Origin: an uncultured Prevotellaceae bacterium
GTDB taxonomy: Bacteria > Bacteroidota > Bacteroidia > Bacteroidales > Bacteroidaceae
Reading direction: 5' to 3'
DNA: 64,000 nt
Assembly: GCA_946410305.1 (NCBI GenBank)
Contig: CAMJZV010000004.1
Location: 87,514 to 151,513 of the forward strand
Below, piece by piece: positions 1 to 8,219 of this stretch. The notes under the pieces were generated by a model, which was given only the letters and a program-made list of their open reading frames with translations, was not told where the DNA came from and did no database searches. The first letter of the stretch is position 1. Each line of letters begins with the position of its first letter. A program made the position numbers and the translations under genes.

Positions 1-789
1 GGCAGCATACTGTACGGCCAGACGCTCAATAGGATATCCTTTGGCATTGCAATGTGCAGCAGCTTTCTGACAAGCCTCAACCAATGCCTTTGGAGCGGGA
101 TGCCAATCAGGAACGCCACGCTGAGACAACAGTCCCATAGAAAGAGGTGAGGCATTGATGATGCCGATACCCCTCTTCTCGAAGAAGTCGAGATAGTCAG
201 TCAGTGCATCATCGTTCAGCGTATAGTGGCAGAAGTTCAGGACGCTCTCAACTGTACCTTTCTCACATTTCTCTATGACCCATTTCAGGTTTGCCAGCTG
301 CAGGTCGGTAATTCCCACATGACCAACAACACCCTTTTTCTTCAATTCGACTAATGCGGGAAGTGTCTCATCAACGACCTTCTGCAAGCCACCAGGTAGC
401 GCAGCCTGAAACTCAACATCGTGCACATTGATTAAGTCAATGTGTTCAATACCCAGTCGTTCCATACTCTCGTAGACGCTATCTGTCACGCGCTGAGCCG
501 AGTAGTCCCATGTGTTGACGCCATCCTTGCCATAGCGTCCCACCTTCGTACTCAGATAGTACTTGTCACGTGGAATATTCTTCAGCGCCTGACCCAGCAC
601 CGTCTCCGCCTTATAGTGACCGTAATATGGACTGACGTCGATAAAATTGATGCCTCCCTCAATAGCTGCCTCAACAGCTTCGCAACTTTCTTTCAGGTTG
701 GTCTCACGAAAGACGCTGCCCAACGACGACGCGCCAAAGCTCAAGTGGGAAATCTTCATTCCCGTCTTGCCTAGTTCTGTATACCGCAT
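1..789 (-). CDS. Aldo/keto reductase, L-galactose dehydrogenase-like (3' end beyond window)
   Basis: NAD(P)H-dependent oxidoreductase of the aldo/keto reductase superfamily. The frame opens at 789 with MRYTELGKTGMKIS, typical of the family, and stays open to the left edge (263 codons), so the C-terminus is missing. Catalytic tetrad residues are visible: D and Y in DVSPYYG, K in STKVG and H in NVHD. The segment NASPLSMGLLS resembles the L-galactose/aldose 1-dehydrogenase branch, but the substrate cannot be fixed from sequence. It is convergent with nothing; it is divergent from no gene and has its own promoter just upstream. The terminator at 851-885 separates it from the rnf operon, whose transcription runs towards it. 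Confidence 0.85.
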   Translation of the reverse strand, partial: MRYTELGKTGMKISHLSFGASSLGSVFRETNLKESCEAVEAAIEGGINFIDVSPYYGHYKAETVLGQALKNIPRDKYYLSTKVGRYGKDGVNTWDYSAQRVTDSVYESMERLGIEHIDLINVHDVEFQAALPGGLQKVVDETLPALVELKKKGVVGHVGITDLQLANLKWVIEKCEKGTVESVLNFCHYTLNDDALTDYLDFFEKRGIGIINASPLSMGLLSQRGVPDWHPAPKALVEACQKAAAHCNAKGYPIERLAVQYAA

Positions 790-838
790 TTTTATATCGT
801 TTATGATTAGGTTATAATACTTATAAAATAAACAGCTG

Positions 839-846
839 CAAAGGTA
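839..846 (-). promoter_or_regulatory. -7 box of the aldo/keto reductase promoter
   Basis: TACCTTTG on the minus strand matches the Bacteroidota -7 consensus TAnnTTTG, about 50 bp before the ATG at 789. It sits beside the terminator stem. Confidence 0.6.
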
Positions 847-892
847 AAGAAAAAACGGGAAATAGCAAAACTATTTCCCGTTTTTCTTTACC
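843..892. terminator. Rho-independent terminator behind rnfA
   Basis: A 15-bp perfect stem (arms 851-865 and 871-885, core CGGGAAATAG) closes on a CAAAA loop, and the pairing extends to GGTAAAG/CTTTACC with a 1-nt bulge. A/T tracts on both arms allow termination in either direction. It ends the rnf operon and probably once served the M13 fragment at 888-974. Confidence 0.8.
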
Positions 893-974
893 AGATGTGG
901 ACACGTTCAGAGGGCTGGCGGTAGAGCTTGCCAGAGGTGATATTGAAGGTGTTGTACCAACCACCGCCAATTGG
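888..974 (-). pseudogene. C-terminal scrap of an M13 (PepO-like) metallopeptidase
   Basis: Between the rnfA stop and the terminator the minus strand encodes about 28 residues ending WYNTFNITSGKLYRQPSE, then RVHIW and a stop. That is the pattern of the M13 peptidase C-terminus; the intact M13 protein at 30819-32846 ends WYDAFGVKEGDKMFIPKSER, then LPLW. There is no start codon, and a stop lies in frame just upstream (981-983). The frame differs from rnfA. I infer that a deletion removed the body of an M13 gene and left its tail and terminator fused behind rnfA. Confidence 0.6.
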
Positions 975-975
975 T

Positions 976-1578
976 TTAATCTAATCCGAAGAGGACACGC
1001 AGTCCTCCATCAACACCACTGAAGCCCATAAAGGCCAGCGAAAGCAGACCAGCAGACAGCATGACGATAGCCATTCCACGCATGCCTTTAGGAATACTAC
1101 ATAGCTCCAGCTGCTCACGCATACCAGCAAAGACGGTCAGTGCCAAGCCAAAACCAATAGCCGTAGAGAACGCATATACCACCGACTGCAGAAGGTTAAA
1201 GTCTTTTTGGATAACCAGAATGGCCACACCCAGCACAGCACAGTTAGTGGTGATGAGTGGCAGGAAGATACCCAGTGCCTGATAGAGTGCGGGCGACACC
1301 TTCTTGAGGATAATCTCCACCATCTGCACCAGTGAGGCGATGACCAGGATGAAGGCGATGGTCTGCAGATACTGCAAGCCGAAGGCGTCAAGCACAAACT
1401 TCTGTACACACCATGTCACGATGGTAGCCAGCGTCAAGACGAAAGCCACAGCTGCCGACATACCCAGCGAGGTGTCTACCTTCTTCGACACGCCAAGGAA
1501 CGGACAGATGCCGAGGAACTGTGACAGGATGATATTGTTGACGAATATCGCACTAATGAAAATCAATATATATTCCAT
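976..1578 (-). CDS. rnfA: Electron transport complex subunit RnfA
   Basis: Integral membrane subunit of the Rnf ferredoxin:NAD+ oxidoreductase, which couples electron flow to Na+ or H+ export. The 200-aa protein has the six-helix RnfA/RnfE fold and starts MEYILIFISAIFVNNIIL, with the conserved FLGICPFLGVS following. Another conserved stretch is ITTNCAVLGVAI. The cysteines in these two helices are known in the family to hold an Fe-S centre at the membrane interface. It is the last gene of the operon, 3 bp after rnfE, and is followed by an M13 peptidase scrap and a strong terminator. Confidence 0.95.
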   Translation of the reverse strand: MEYILIFISAIFVNNIILSQFLGICPFLGVSKKVDTSLGMSAAVAFVLTLATIVTWCVQKFVLDAFGLQYLQTIAFILVIASLVQMVEIILKKVSPALYQALGIFLPLITTNCAVLGVAILVIQKDFNLLQSVVYAFSTAIGFGLALTVFAGMREQLELCSIPKGMRGMAIVMLSAGLLSLAFMGFSGVDGGLRVLFGLD

Positions 1579-1581
1579 AAC

Positions 1582-2163
1582 TTAACCTCTAATTTTGTTA
1601 ACAATAGCAATGAGGAATCCCAGCATGATGAAAGCACCTGGAGGGAGCACGAAGAGCAGGATATTATAGGTCTCGGGCAACAGCACAAAGCCGAAGATAG
1701 AGCCAGAACCCAGCAGTTCACGACAGATGCCTAGCAGGGTGAGACCCAGCGTAAAGCCCAGTCCGATACCGATGCCGTCAAACAGTGAAGCTATGGGCGA
1801 GTTCTTAGCAGCGAAAGCCTCCGCACGACCGAGAATCACACAGTTCACCACAATCAGTGGGATGAAGAGTCCAAGTGCTGCATCGATATCTGGCAGGAAG
1901 GCCTTGATGACCAACTGCAAGATGGTCACGAAAGCAGCAATAACTACAATGAATACAGGAATGCGCACCTTGTCGGGTGTAATGCTCTTTAAGCAAGATA
2001 TCACGAAGTTGGTGCAGATAAGCACGGCCATTGTGGCCAACCCCATCGACATACCGTTCATGGCACTGGTAGTAGTAGCCAGCGTAGGACACATACCCAG
2101 CATCAGGACGAACGTAGGGTTCTCCTTGACGATGCCGTTTTTGATGATATTTATATAACTCAT
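1582..2163 (-). CDS. rnfE: Electron transport complex subunit RnfE
   Basis: Six-helix membrane subunit of Rnf, paralogous to RnfA with inverted topology. It is 193 aa and begins MSYINIIKNGIVKENPTFVL; LGMCPTLATTTSAMNG and VNCVILGRAEAFA are the conserved cysteine-bearing segments expected of the Fe-S centre shared with RnfA. It lies between rnfG and rnfA. The upstream spacer (2164-2242) contains an octanucleotide repeat rather than a promoter. Confidence 0.95.
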   Translation of the reverse strand: MSYINIIKNGIVKENPTFVLMLGMCPTLATTTSAMNGMSMGLATMAVLICTNFVISCLKSITPDKVRIPVFIVVIAAFVTILQLVIKAFLPDIDAALGLFIPLIVVNCVILGRAEAFAAKNSPIASLFDGIGIGLGFTLGLTLLGICRELLGSGSIFGFVLLPETYNILLFVLPPGAFIMLGFLIAIVNKIRG

Positions 2164-2182
2164 AGTTTTTTCGTTATTTTGT

Positions 2183-2239
2183 TATCTCGATATTTCGATA
2201 TCTCGATATTTCGATATTTCGATGTTTCGACATTTCGAG
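2183..2239. repeat. Octanucleotide tandem repeat in the rnfG-rnfE spacer
   Basis: About seven units of an 8-bp motif, CGAAATAT with point variants (minus-strand reading), begin immediately after the rnfG stop. The same motif family returns behind the ABC-F gene (32864-32926) and behind buk (49350-49403). Confidence 0.85.
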
Positions 2240-2242
2240 ACA

Positions 2243-2857
2243 TTACTCTTGTTTCGTTGCACCAGTTTCGCCATCAGTCGGCGTAACCTTATAGGCGTTG
2301 TACGCATTGTTCACAGCCTTGAGGAAAGCACGACTGGTAATGGTTGATGCGGTAATGGCATCTACCTGTCCACCATCCTTCGAAACGGTTAGCGGTTCAG
2401 CAGGCGACTTACCAATGATATCACCCTTCTGACCCTTCTGGAACCACTGGTCTGCCTTGGCACCCAAGCCTGGTGTCTCAGCATGCTCCAACAGCGTATA
2501 TCCGAGGATGCTTCCCTCAGAATCAAAACCTACGAGCACCTTCAGGTCGCCGCCAAAGCCCATCGTGGTAGACTGTACGGCAGCCCCCAGATCCTTACCC
2601 TGTGCGTCCTTCACATTATATATAATAAAGGTGTGCTCCTTGCCATCAACTGTCTGCTTGACCTCTACAGGCTCAGCAACGACTAAATCGTTGCAAACCA
2701 TGACAGCCTTGATGCCATCTGCCAGCGCTTTCTCTTTCTGTTGCTGGATAGGACCTTCCGTAAGATGGTTCACAAAGGCGAGGATTCCACCCATGACGAC
2801 TGCTACCAACGTGAGTACCAGCGTCATATTCGTTAAAGATGATTCTAACTTCTTCAT
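2243..2857 (-). CDS. rnfG: Electron transport complex subunit RnfG
   Basis: Periplasm-facing Rnf subunit that carries a covalently bound FMN. The 204-aa protein has one N-terminal membrane helix (MTLVLTLVAVVMGGILAFV) followed by an FMN-binding domain. The flavinylation motif is visible as DAITASTITSRA, corresponding to the family S(G/T)AT-x-TS, with the FMN expected on the Thr after AS. The conserved HAETPGLGAKAD is also present. It lies between rnfD and rnfE. Confidence 0.94.
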   Translation of the reverse strand: MKKLESSLTNMTLVLTLVAVVMGGILAFVNHLTEGPIQQQKEKALADGIKAVMVCNDLVVAEPVEVKQTVDGKEHTFIIYNVKDAQGKDLGAAVQSTTMGFGGDLKVLVGFDSEGSILGYTLLEHAETPGLGAKADQWFQKGQKGDIIGKSPAEPLTVSKDGGQVDAITASTITSRAFLKAVNNAYNAYKVTPTDGETGATKQE

Positions 2858-2888
2858 AATTTTTAATCTTTAATAATTCATCTTTAAT

Positions 2889-3884
2889 TTATTTCGCAGG
2901 TACCTCCCCGAAACGTTTTGGTTTAATATAAGTGTTGATGAGCGGTGTGAACGCATTCATGATTAGAATAGCAAACGACATACCCTCAGGATAGGCACCC
3001 CAGTTACGGATAACTACTGTCAGGAAACCGATACAGACACCATAGATGAGCTGACCCTTGGCAGTCATCGGTGAGGTGACATAGTCGGTAGCCATAAAGA
3101 TGGCGCCAAGCATCAGACCACCCGAGAAAATCACGCTGATAGGATCCGCATAGGCAGGACTTGCCAGATGACACAATCCGCTGAACACAAATACCGTAGC
3201 AATGATGCTGACAGGAATATGCCACGTAATAATCTTCTTCCAGAGCATGTAGGCCAGACCCAGCAGCAGAGCCAGTGCACAGATCTCACCCATCGCACCA
3301 GCGCCATCGGGATGGTTACCCAGGAAGAGATCAAGTGACGAAGGCAGCTGGTCGAGAATAGAAGCATCACCACTCTTGATGGCATTCTTCATGATAGACA
3401 GCGGCGTAGCACCTGTCTCAGCATCGATGTAGCTGGTTAGCTGACCAACTTTTGGCCACGTAGTCATCTGAGCAGGGAAGGCCACGAGCAAGGCACAACG
3501 GCCTACCAGTGCAGGGTTGAAGAGGTTGTTACCCAATCCACCAAATGTCATCTTAGCCACACCGATGGCGAACAACGCACCAATGATGATAATCCAGATG
3601 GGCAAGTTAGAGGGCAGGTTCATGCCGAGCAGCAAACCCGTCAGGGCTGCCGAACCGTCCAAGATGGTGTTACGCTCGTTCTTGAGGATGTATTTATTGA
3701 TGGCCCACTCGAAGAAGACACAGGCCACGACGCTCGTTGCACAGACAATGGCTGAGCCAATGCCGAAGAACCAGAACGATACGAGCAGTGCAGGCAGCAG
3801 GGCGATAATGACCCCGTACATGTTCTTCTCGACGCTATCCGTTCCGTGTGCGTGAGGCGATAATGAAACGATTAATTTTCCCAT
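2889..3884 (-). CDS. rnfD: Electron transport complex subunit RnfD
   Basis: Multi-helix membrane subunit of Rnf, homologous to NqrB, with a covalent FMN. It is 331 aa. The flavin attachment motif appears as DAETGATPLS (family SGAT-like, FMN on Thr). GGLGNNLFNPALVGR and the C-terminal MATDYVTSPMT segment are typical of RnfD/NqrB. It is preceded by rnfC across a 36-bp spacer of tandem repeats. Confidence 0.94.
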   Translation of the reverse strand: MGKLIVSLSPHAHGTDSVEKNMYGVIIALLPALLVSFWFFGIGSAIVCATSVVACVFFEWAINKYILKNERNTILDGSAALTGLLLGMNLPSNLPIWIIIIGALFAIGVAKMTFGGLGNNLFNPALVGRCALLVAFPAQMTTWPKVGQLTSYIDAETGATPLSIMKNAIKSGDASILDQLPSSLDLFLGNHPDGAGAMGEICALALLLGLAYMLWKKIITWHIPVSIIATVFVFSGLCHLASPAYADPISVIFSGGLMLGAIFMATDYVTSPMTAKGQLIYGVCIGFLTVVIRNWGAYPEGMSFAILIMNAFTPLINTYIKPKRFGEVPAK

Positions 3885-3890
3885 TGTTTT

Positions 3891-3927
3891 ATTTCACAAT
3901 TTGACTATTTCACAATTTGACTATTTC
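3891..3927. repeat. 8/16-bp tandem repeat over the rnfC stop
   Basis: On the minus strand GAAATAGT and CAAATTGT alternate twice (two exact 16-bp units plus a partial third). The first copy supplies the TAG stop of rnfC, so the array runs from the last codons of rnfC to just before rnfD. Confidence 0.85.
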
Positions 3928-5288
3928 TTAGCCGCACGAGCGCGGATAATTCCCATAACAGTAGCCTTGGCCTGACGGATGTTGTCGAGCAGCGGACGGT
4001 GGGCAGGACACGTGAACTGGCACGAGCCACACTCGATACAGCTGACAACCTCTTCCTTCTCGGCACGCTCCCAGTTCTTGACAGCAGCAAGCTTAGCGAG
4101 CAAATAGGGTTCCAAGCCCATCGGACAGGCGCTGACACACTTGGCGCAACGGATGCAGGGCTGTGGCTCCTTGCGGAAAGCCTCCTCGTCAGAGATAATC
4201 GTCACAGAGTTGGTTCCCTTACAGATGGGCACCTCAACACTGGTCAGTGCCTTACCCATCATCGGACCACCAGCTAACAGCTTGTTGTCGCCCTCAGGCA
4301 TACCGCCACAAGCGTCAATCAGGTCCTTCATGGGCGTTCCCATACGAACCAGGAAGTTGCCAGGGTTCTGCAGTTTCTTACCCGTAACAGTGGTATAGCG
4401 CTCAAACAGTGGCTTACGCTTCATCACAGCCTCGTAGACAGCAAAGGCAGTACCTACGTTCTGCACGATGGCACCCACATTGACAGGAATAGCGGGAGGT
4501 GCAGGCACCTGACGATTGATGACAGCATCCACGAGCTGTTTCTCACCGCCCTGCGGATAGCGCTGAGCCAGAGGTACTACCTCGACGCTGTATTCCGAAG
4601 CGGCAAACGCTTCGGCACACTTTTTCGTAAGCAACTCAATGGCGGCGGACTTGTTGGTCTCAATGCCAATGTAACCCTTGGTGACCTTCGCACCCTTCAT
4701 CAGAAGTTCCAAGCCTACCAGTATCTCGTCAGCATGCTCCATCATCAGACGGTAGTCAGCAGTGATATAGGGCTCACACTCTACAGCGTTGATAATCACG
4801 CACTCAGCCTTCGCCGTAGGTGGGGGACAGAGCTTGATGAAGGTGGGGAAACAGGCACCACCCATACCTACGACACCAGCGGTCTTGATGCGCTCAACGA
4901 TCTCCTCGGGGGTCAGTTCAGGATGGTCTTTCACCAGCTCCAGCTTGTCAGAGCGGTCGATAGTCTCTTCCCACTCATCGCCCTCTACATTAATGATAAT
5001 CACTGGCTTGCGATAGCCGGTAGCGTCGATGGCAGTATCAATCTTGAAAACGGTACCGCTAACCGATGAATAGATAGGAGCCGACACAAAGCCACCAGCT
5101 TCGGCAATCATCGTGCCCACCTTTACCTTGTCGCCCTTCTGGACAACAGGTTTGGCAGGGGCACCAATATGCTGACCCAATGGGAAGATGGCCTGCTTGG
5201 GCAGTGCAGCTACCTTCGTAGCTACCTCGTGCGTCAGCTTATTCTCTTCGGGGTGTACACCACCGATACGGAATGTTCTTACGTTCAT
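3921..5288 (-). CDS. rnfC: Electron transport complex subunit RnfC
   Basis: Peripheral Rnf subunit that oxidises or reduces NAD(H) with FMN and passes electrons through two [4Fe-4S] clusters. The 455-aa protein has the N-terminal barrel-sandwich segment, the GMGGACFPTFIKL NADH/FMN-binding loop, and two ferredoxin motifs near the C-terminus: CIRCAKCVSACPMGLEP and CIECGSCQFTCPAHRP. Its start overlaps the end of rnfB by 4 bp (ATGA), which suggests translational coupling. Its stop lies in a tandem repeat. Confidence 0.95.
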   Translation of the reverse strand: MNVRTFRIGGVHPEENKLTHEVATKVAALPKQAIFPLGQHIGAPAKPVVQKGDKVKVGTMIAEAGGFVSAPIYSSVSGTVFKIDTAIDATGYRKPVIIINVEGDEWEETIDRSDKLELVKDHPELTPEEIVERIKTAGVVGMGGACFPTFIKLCPPPTAKAECVIINAVECEPYITADYRLMMEHADEILVGLELLMKGAKVTKGYIGIETNKSAAIELLTKKCAEAFAASEYSVEVVPLAQRYPQGGEKQLVDAVINRQVPAPPAIPVNVGAIVQNVGTAFAVYEAVMKRKPLFERYTTVTGKKLQNPGNFLVRMGTPMKDLIDACGGMPEGDNKLLAGGPMMGKALTSVEVPICKGTNSVTIISDEEAFRKEPQPCIRCAKCVSACPMGLEPYLLAKLAAVKNWERAEKEEVVSCIECGSCQFTCPAHRPLLDNIRQAKATVMGIIRARAAKK

Positions 5289-6178
5289 GCTTGTTCCTCC
5301 TTTTCTTTAGTGGGATTATCCCCAGCGGGCGAACCGCTGGGCACGGGTTTAGGTGCAGGGAAATTCACGGCGTGGATAGAACCTGTGGGACAAACAGCCA
5401 CACACTTACGGCACAGACGGCACTTCGTGTGGTCGATGTACGACACGTTGTTCTCAACGGTGATGGCACCAAACGGGCACTCCTTCGCACACTTGCCGCA
5501 GCCGATACAAGCAGCCTTACAAGCCTTCATGGCTACAGGTCCCTTGTCCTTGTTGACACAAGACACGAACACTCTCCTACCCTTCGGACCCTTCTTACGC
5601 AGCTCAATGATGTTGCGTGGACAAGCCTTCACACAGGCACCACAAGCCACACACTTCTCCTCGTCAACCTCAGGGAGTCCGGTCTCTGGGTTCATGTGGA
5701 TGGCATCAAACTGACAAGCGGCAACACAGTCGCCACAGCCCAGACAGCCGAAACCGCAGGCTGTCTCACCAGCACCACAAGAGTTCATAGCAGCACACGT
5801 GCGCAATCCACTGTACTCCGCAATCTTCGGACGCAGGGCACATGTTCCGTTACAACGCACTACAGCCACCATCGGCTCACCATTAGCGATGGCCATTCCC
5901 AACAGGTCGGCCACCTTGCCCATCACTTCTTGTCCTCCGACAGGACACATCAGTCCGTCGAGGCTGCCAGCATCGGCACCCTTGACGAGTGCATCAGCCA
6001 GTCCGCCACAACCAGCGAAGCCGCATCCACCACAGTTGGCGCCAGGCAACTGTTCTGTCACCTGTGCAATGCGCGGATCTTCATAGACGGCGAATTTTTT
6101 TGAGCAGGCAAACAGTACCAAGGCGGCAATCAGTCCGATGGCACCTAGTACAGCTACTGCAATCAACATAAAATCCAT
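5285..6178 (-). CDS. rnfB: Electron transport complex subunit RnfB (polyferredoxin)
   Basis: Entry point for ferredoxin electrons into Rnf. The 297-aa protein has an N-terminal membrane anchor (MLIAVAVLGAIGLIAALVLF), a four-cysteine motif GANCGGCGFAGCGGLADA plus a distant Cys for the first cluster, then several CxxCxxCxxxC ferredoxin motifs (CGCGDC-type, CVACGACVKACP, CIGCGKCAKECP, CRLCRKCVAVCP). A Pro/Glu-rich tail follows the last cluster. It comes after rseC and overlaps rnfC. Confidence 0.95.
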   Translation of the reverse strand: MDFMLIAVAVLGAIGLIAALVLFACSKKFAVYEDPRIAQVTEQLPGANCGGCGFAGCGGLADALVKGADAGSLDGLMCPVGGQEVMGKVADLLGMAIANGEPMVAVVRCNGTCALRPKIAEYSGLRTCAAMNSCGAGETACGFGCLGCGDCVAACQFDAIHMNPETGLPEVDEEKCVACGACVKACPRNIIELRKKGPKGRRVFVSCVNKDKGPVAMKACKAACIGCGKCAKECPFGAITVENNVSYIDHTKCRLCRKCVAVCPTGSIHAVNFPAPKPVPSGSPAGDNPTKEKEEQA

Positions 6179-6205
6179 AAATCTTAAAATATTTGTTTTA
6201 GTTTG

Positions 6206-6619
6206 TTATGATTCTATCTTAAAGGCCAGTTGCTCGCGCATCTTGTCGCGCAACAGCCATAATATTAAATAATAAGGTATGAGAGCTACCAAGGCACCCA
6301 GCGCTGCCCATCCCTCATTGCCAGTCAACAACAATACCAGCACCAATACCGCCATCAGCAGCACAAAAGGCACTCCAAAAGCCCATAGCAACGCCTTGGC
6401 AGCCACCTGTCCGGATGTCGAGACAGTAACCTGTTGCCCGACTTTGTATTTTGCGACGGAGTCGCAGAACACATCAATCACCTTCTCTTTCGACTCGGCG
6501 GCATTGCAGTAACCTGCCACTTTACAGGCAGCACATGCAGAAGTCTGGACGATGCGTACATGAACACAACCATCTTCCATACTCTCTATAACCCCCGAAT
6601 GACTGATTCTTTGATTCAT
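6206..6619 (-). CDS. rseC: SoxR-reducing system protein RseC family
   Basis: A 137-aa membrane protein of the RseC/MucC family: an N-terminal beta domain with a four-cysteine cluster (CAACKVAGYC and a preceding conserved V/I-rich strand) and two adjacent membrane helices (about 75-120). In proteobacteria RseC acts with Rnf-type complexes to reduce SoxR; in Bacteroidota it is regularly the first gene of the rnf operon, and here it is 27 bp upstream of rnfB. Its job there is not established. The operon promoter is 29 bp upstream of the start. Confidence 0.88.
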   Translation of the reverse strand: MNQRISHSGVIESMEDGCVHVRIVQTSACAACKVAGYCNAAESKEKVIDVFCDSVAKYKVGQQVTVSTSGQVAAKALLWAFGVPFVLLMAVLVLVLLLTGNEGWAALGALVALIPYYLILWLLRDKMREQLAFKIES

Positions 6620-6647
6620 TAGTATTGCAATGTCGAGTTTGCAATTG

Positions 6648-6655
6648 CAAAGATA
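6648..6655 (-). promoter_or_regulatory. -7 box of the rseC-rnf operon promoter
   Basis: TATCTTTG on the minus strand fits TAnnTTTG. It is divergent from the promoter at 6741-6748. Confidence 0.65.
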
Positions 6656-6716
6656 CGAAGAAATAACGAATAATAGATTACTAATTTCGAAAATTTTGAA
6701 AAAAAAGTCGTAATCG

Positions 6717-6748
6717 TTTGCAATTATCCTGCAATTTGTGTACTTTTG
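6717..6748 (+). promoter_or_regulatory. Promoter of the acidic protein gene at 6773
   Basis: TTTG at 6717-6720 and TACTTTTG at 6741-6748, spaced 20 bp, fit the Bacteroidota -33/-7 consensus. Transcription would begin near 6752, which rules out the TTG at 6746 and leaves ATG 6773 as the start. Confidence 0.7.
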
Positions 6749-6772
6749 TATCGTCTAAACTATCTACGACTC

Positions 6773-7213
6773 ATGAAAGCAACCGAACAAACATTGCAAC
6801 AGGCAGAACGTGCCATTCGTAAGACAATCGAGAAATTCCCTCCCTCAGAAGAGGCTTCCTTGCTGACAGACATCCACTTGCGCGTCAGTCAGGATACGGG
6901 AGAGTTGACGACTTTCGACGATGACGACAACGAGATTACCCGTTGTGTCGTAGAGCAATGGATAGACAATAAAGACGACAATTTCTATCAGGAGATTGCT
7001 GCCACGCTGCGTTCCACCCTTCACAAGCAGCGCGAGAAGATAGAACAGATGTCCATCCTGAAGCCGTTCTCTTTCGTGTTGGAAGATGACGACAAGGAGA
7101 CTATCGAGGAGCTCTATCTGGTAGACGACGACACTGCCATCTTGCACGAAGACCTGATGGTGGGGCTTGATAAGGACCTTGACGACTTCCTTGACAAGCT
7201 GCTGAAAGACTAA
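6773..7213 (+). CDS. Conserved acidic protein of unknown function
   Basis: A 146-aa soluble protein starting MKATEQTLQQAERAIRK. I do not recognise a named domain. It begins with a basic amphipathic helix and then becomes strongly acidic (DDDDNE, EDDDKETIEELYLVDDD, DKDLDDFLDKLLKD), predicted mainly helical, without signal peptide or membrane segment. The start at 6773 is set by the promoter just upstream. It stands alone, divergent from the rnf operon and convergent with the glucosaminidase gene 15 bp downstream. The organisation resembles small Bacteroidota housekeeping proteins of unknown role; function is not assigned. Confidence 0.75.
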   Translation: MKATEQTLQQAERAIRKTIEKFPPSEEASLLTDIHLRVSQDTGELTTFDDDDNEITRCVVEQWIDNKDDNFYQEIAATLRSTLHKQREKIEQMSILKPFSFVLEDDDKETIEELYLVDDDTAILHEDLMVGLDKDLDDFLDKLLKD

Positions 7214-7228
7214 CGGCTATTATTACGA

Positions 7229-8149
7229 TTATCTCAGTCGCAAGGGATCGCCGACCTGTATGATATAGTCGGGCGAGAGATCGTTCATCTTATATAGGTT
7301 CTTTAGGCGAATGCCAAAGCGCTGGGCGATACCATACATAGAGTCGCCAGCCACTACACGATAGACATATCCCTTATATTCCTTGGGAGCATGACGACGC
7401 TTTTTCTTCAGCCAGATGCGCTCGCCTTCCTCAATAGGATCGTCCTTATCGCGCTCATTAAACTTAGCCAGTCGACGATAGTCTACATGCACGTCGTTTC
7501 CTATTAACTGAAACGTATCTCCCTGTTTCCCAATAACATAGAAATTATCGTTATAGGGAATTACCTGATGCTGTGCAACCTCTGCGAAAGGCTGATGCGA
7601 CTTCGATGAGGGGCTTACAAATATGCCACCTCCACCTTTATCATACTTGTCCAGACCATAGAGCTCGATGATTTCTATCAGACGAGTTGCATACGTCGGA
7701 CTGGTAGCATAACCACAAGCCTTCAGCCCCTTGGCCCATCCCTTATAGTCAGTCATCTTCAACTGGAACAGACGGCTGTAGCGCTGACTGTTTTTCAGAA
7801 ACAGCGAGTGGTCAATATAGCTGTCCAGTGGATTGTCATAAGCACGGAAACACTCACCACGTTCATCATCGTCGTGATACACCCTGCTTCCTGACCATCC
7901 ATTGTTACACTTGATGCCGAAATGATTGTTGCTCTTACGGGCCAGCTCACTCCTACCCGCTCCCGACTCCAGCACGCCCTGCGCCAGCGTGATGCTGGCA
8001 GGAATACCGTATTGGTTCATCTGACCAATGGCCACATCCTTATAATTATCGAAGTAGTCCTGATAGGTTTTGTTCCAAGAAACTGATTGCGAAAAGGCTG
8101 GAAAAAGAGCCCAAAAGAACATGTAAAGGGAAATTATCGAGCGTTTCAT
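7229..8149 (-). CDS. Secreted glucosaminidase with C-terminal LysM domain
   Basis: Peptidoglycan hydrolase that should cleave N-acetylglucosaminyl bonds in the wall. The 306-aa protein has a signal peptide (to about residue 20, FSQ), a glucosaminidase domain (about 25-165) with the likely catalytic Glu in LAQGVLESGAGRSELA, the conserved NNHFGIKC and the FRAYDNPLDSYIDHS segment, and a C-terminal LysM module (YRVVAGDSMYGIAQRFGI through IIQVGDPLRLR). This is the FlgJ/LytG-like fold seen in cell-separation and remodelling enzymes. It is divergent from cdd; the two promoters share about 50 bp. Confidence 0.9.
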   Translation of the reverse strand: MKRSIISLYMFFWALFPAFSQSVSWNKTYQDYFDNYKDVAIGQMNQYGIPASITLAQGVLESGAGRSELARKSNNHFGIKCNNGWSGSRVYHDDDERGECFRAYDNPLDSYIDHSLFLKNSQRYSRLFQLKMTDYKGWAKGLKACGYATSPTYATRLIEIIELYGLDKYDKGGGGIFVSPSSKSHQPFAEVAQHQVIPYNDNFYVIGKQGDTFQLIGNDVHVDYRRLAKFNERDKDDPIEEGERIWLKKKRRHAPKEYKGYVYRVVAGDSMYGIAQRFGIRLKNLYKMNDLSPDYIIQVGDPLRLR

Positions 8150-8172
8150 GCTTTTTTTCTACAATTTTTGTG

Positions 8173-8180
8173 CAAAAATA
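8173..8180 (-). promoter_or_regulatory. -7 box of the glucosaminidase promoter
   Basis: TATTTTTG on the minus strand, 24 bp before the ATG at 8149; part of a divergent promoter pair with cdd. Confidence 0.55.
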
Positions 8181-8192
8181 AAGAAAAATAAT

Positions 8193-8200
8193 TATATTTG
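8193..8200 (+). promoter_or_regulatory. -7 box of the cdd promoter
   Basis: TATATTTG with a TTTG at 8167-8170 (22-bp spacing). It places the transcript start near 8205 and so selects ATG 8220 over any upstream in-frame codon. Confidence 0.6.
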
Positions 8201-8219
8201 CAACAAAAATCTGAATATT

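Noticed and set aside
6746..6772. Upstream TTG start giving MYRLNYLRL for the acidic protein
   Set aside because: It lies inside the -7 promoter box, before the expected transcript start.
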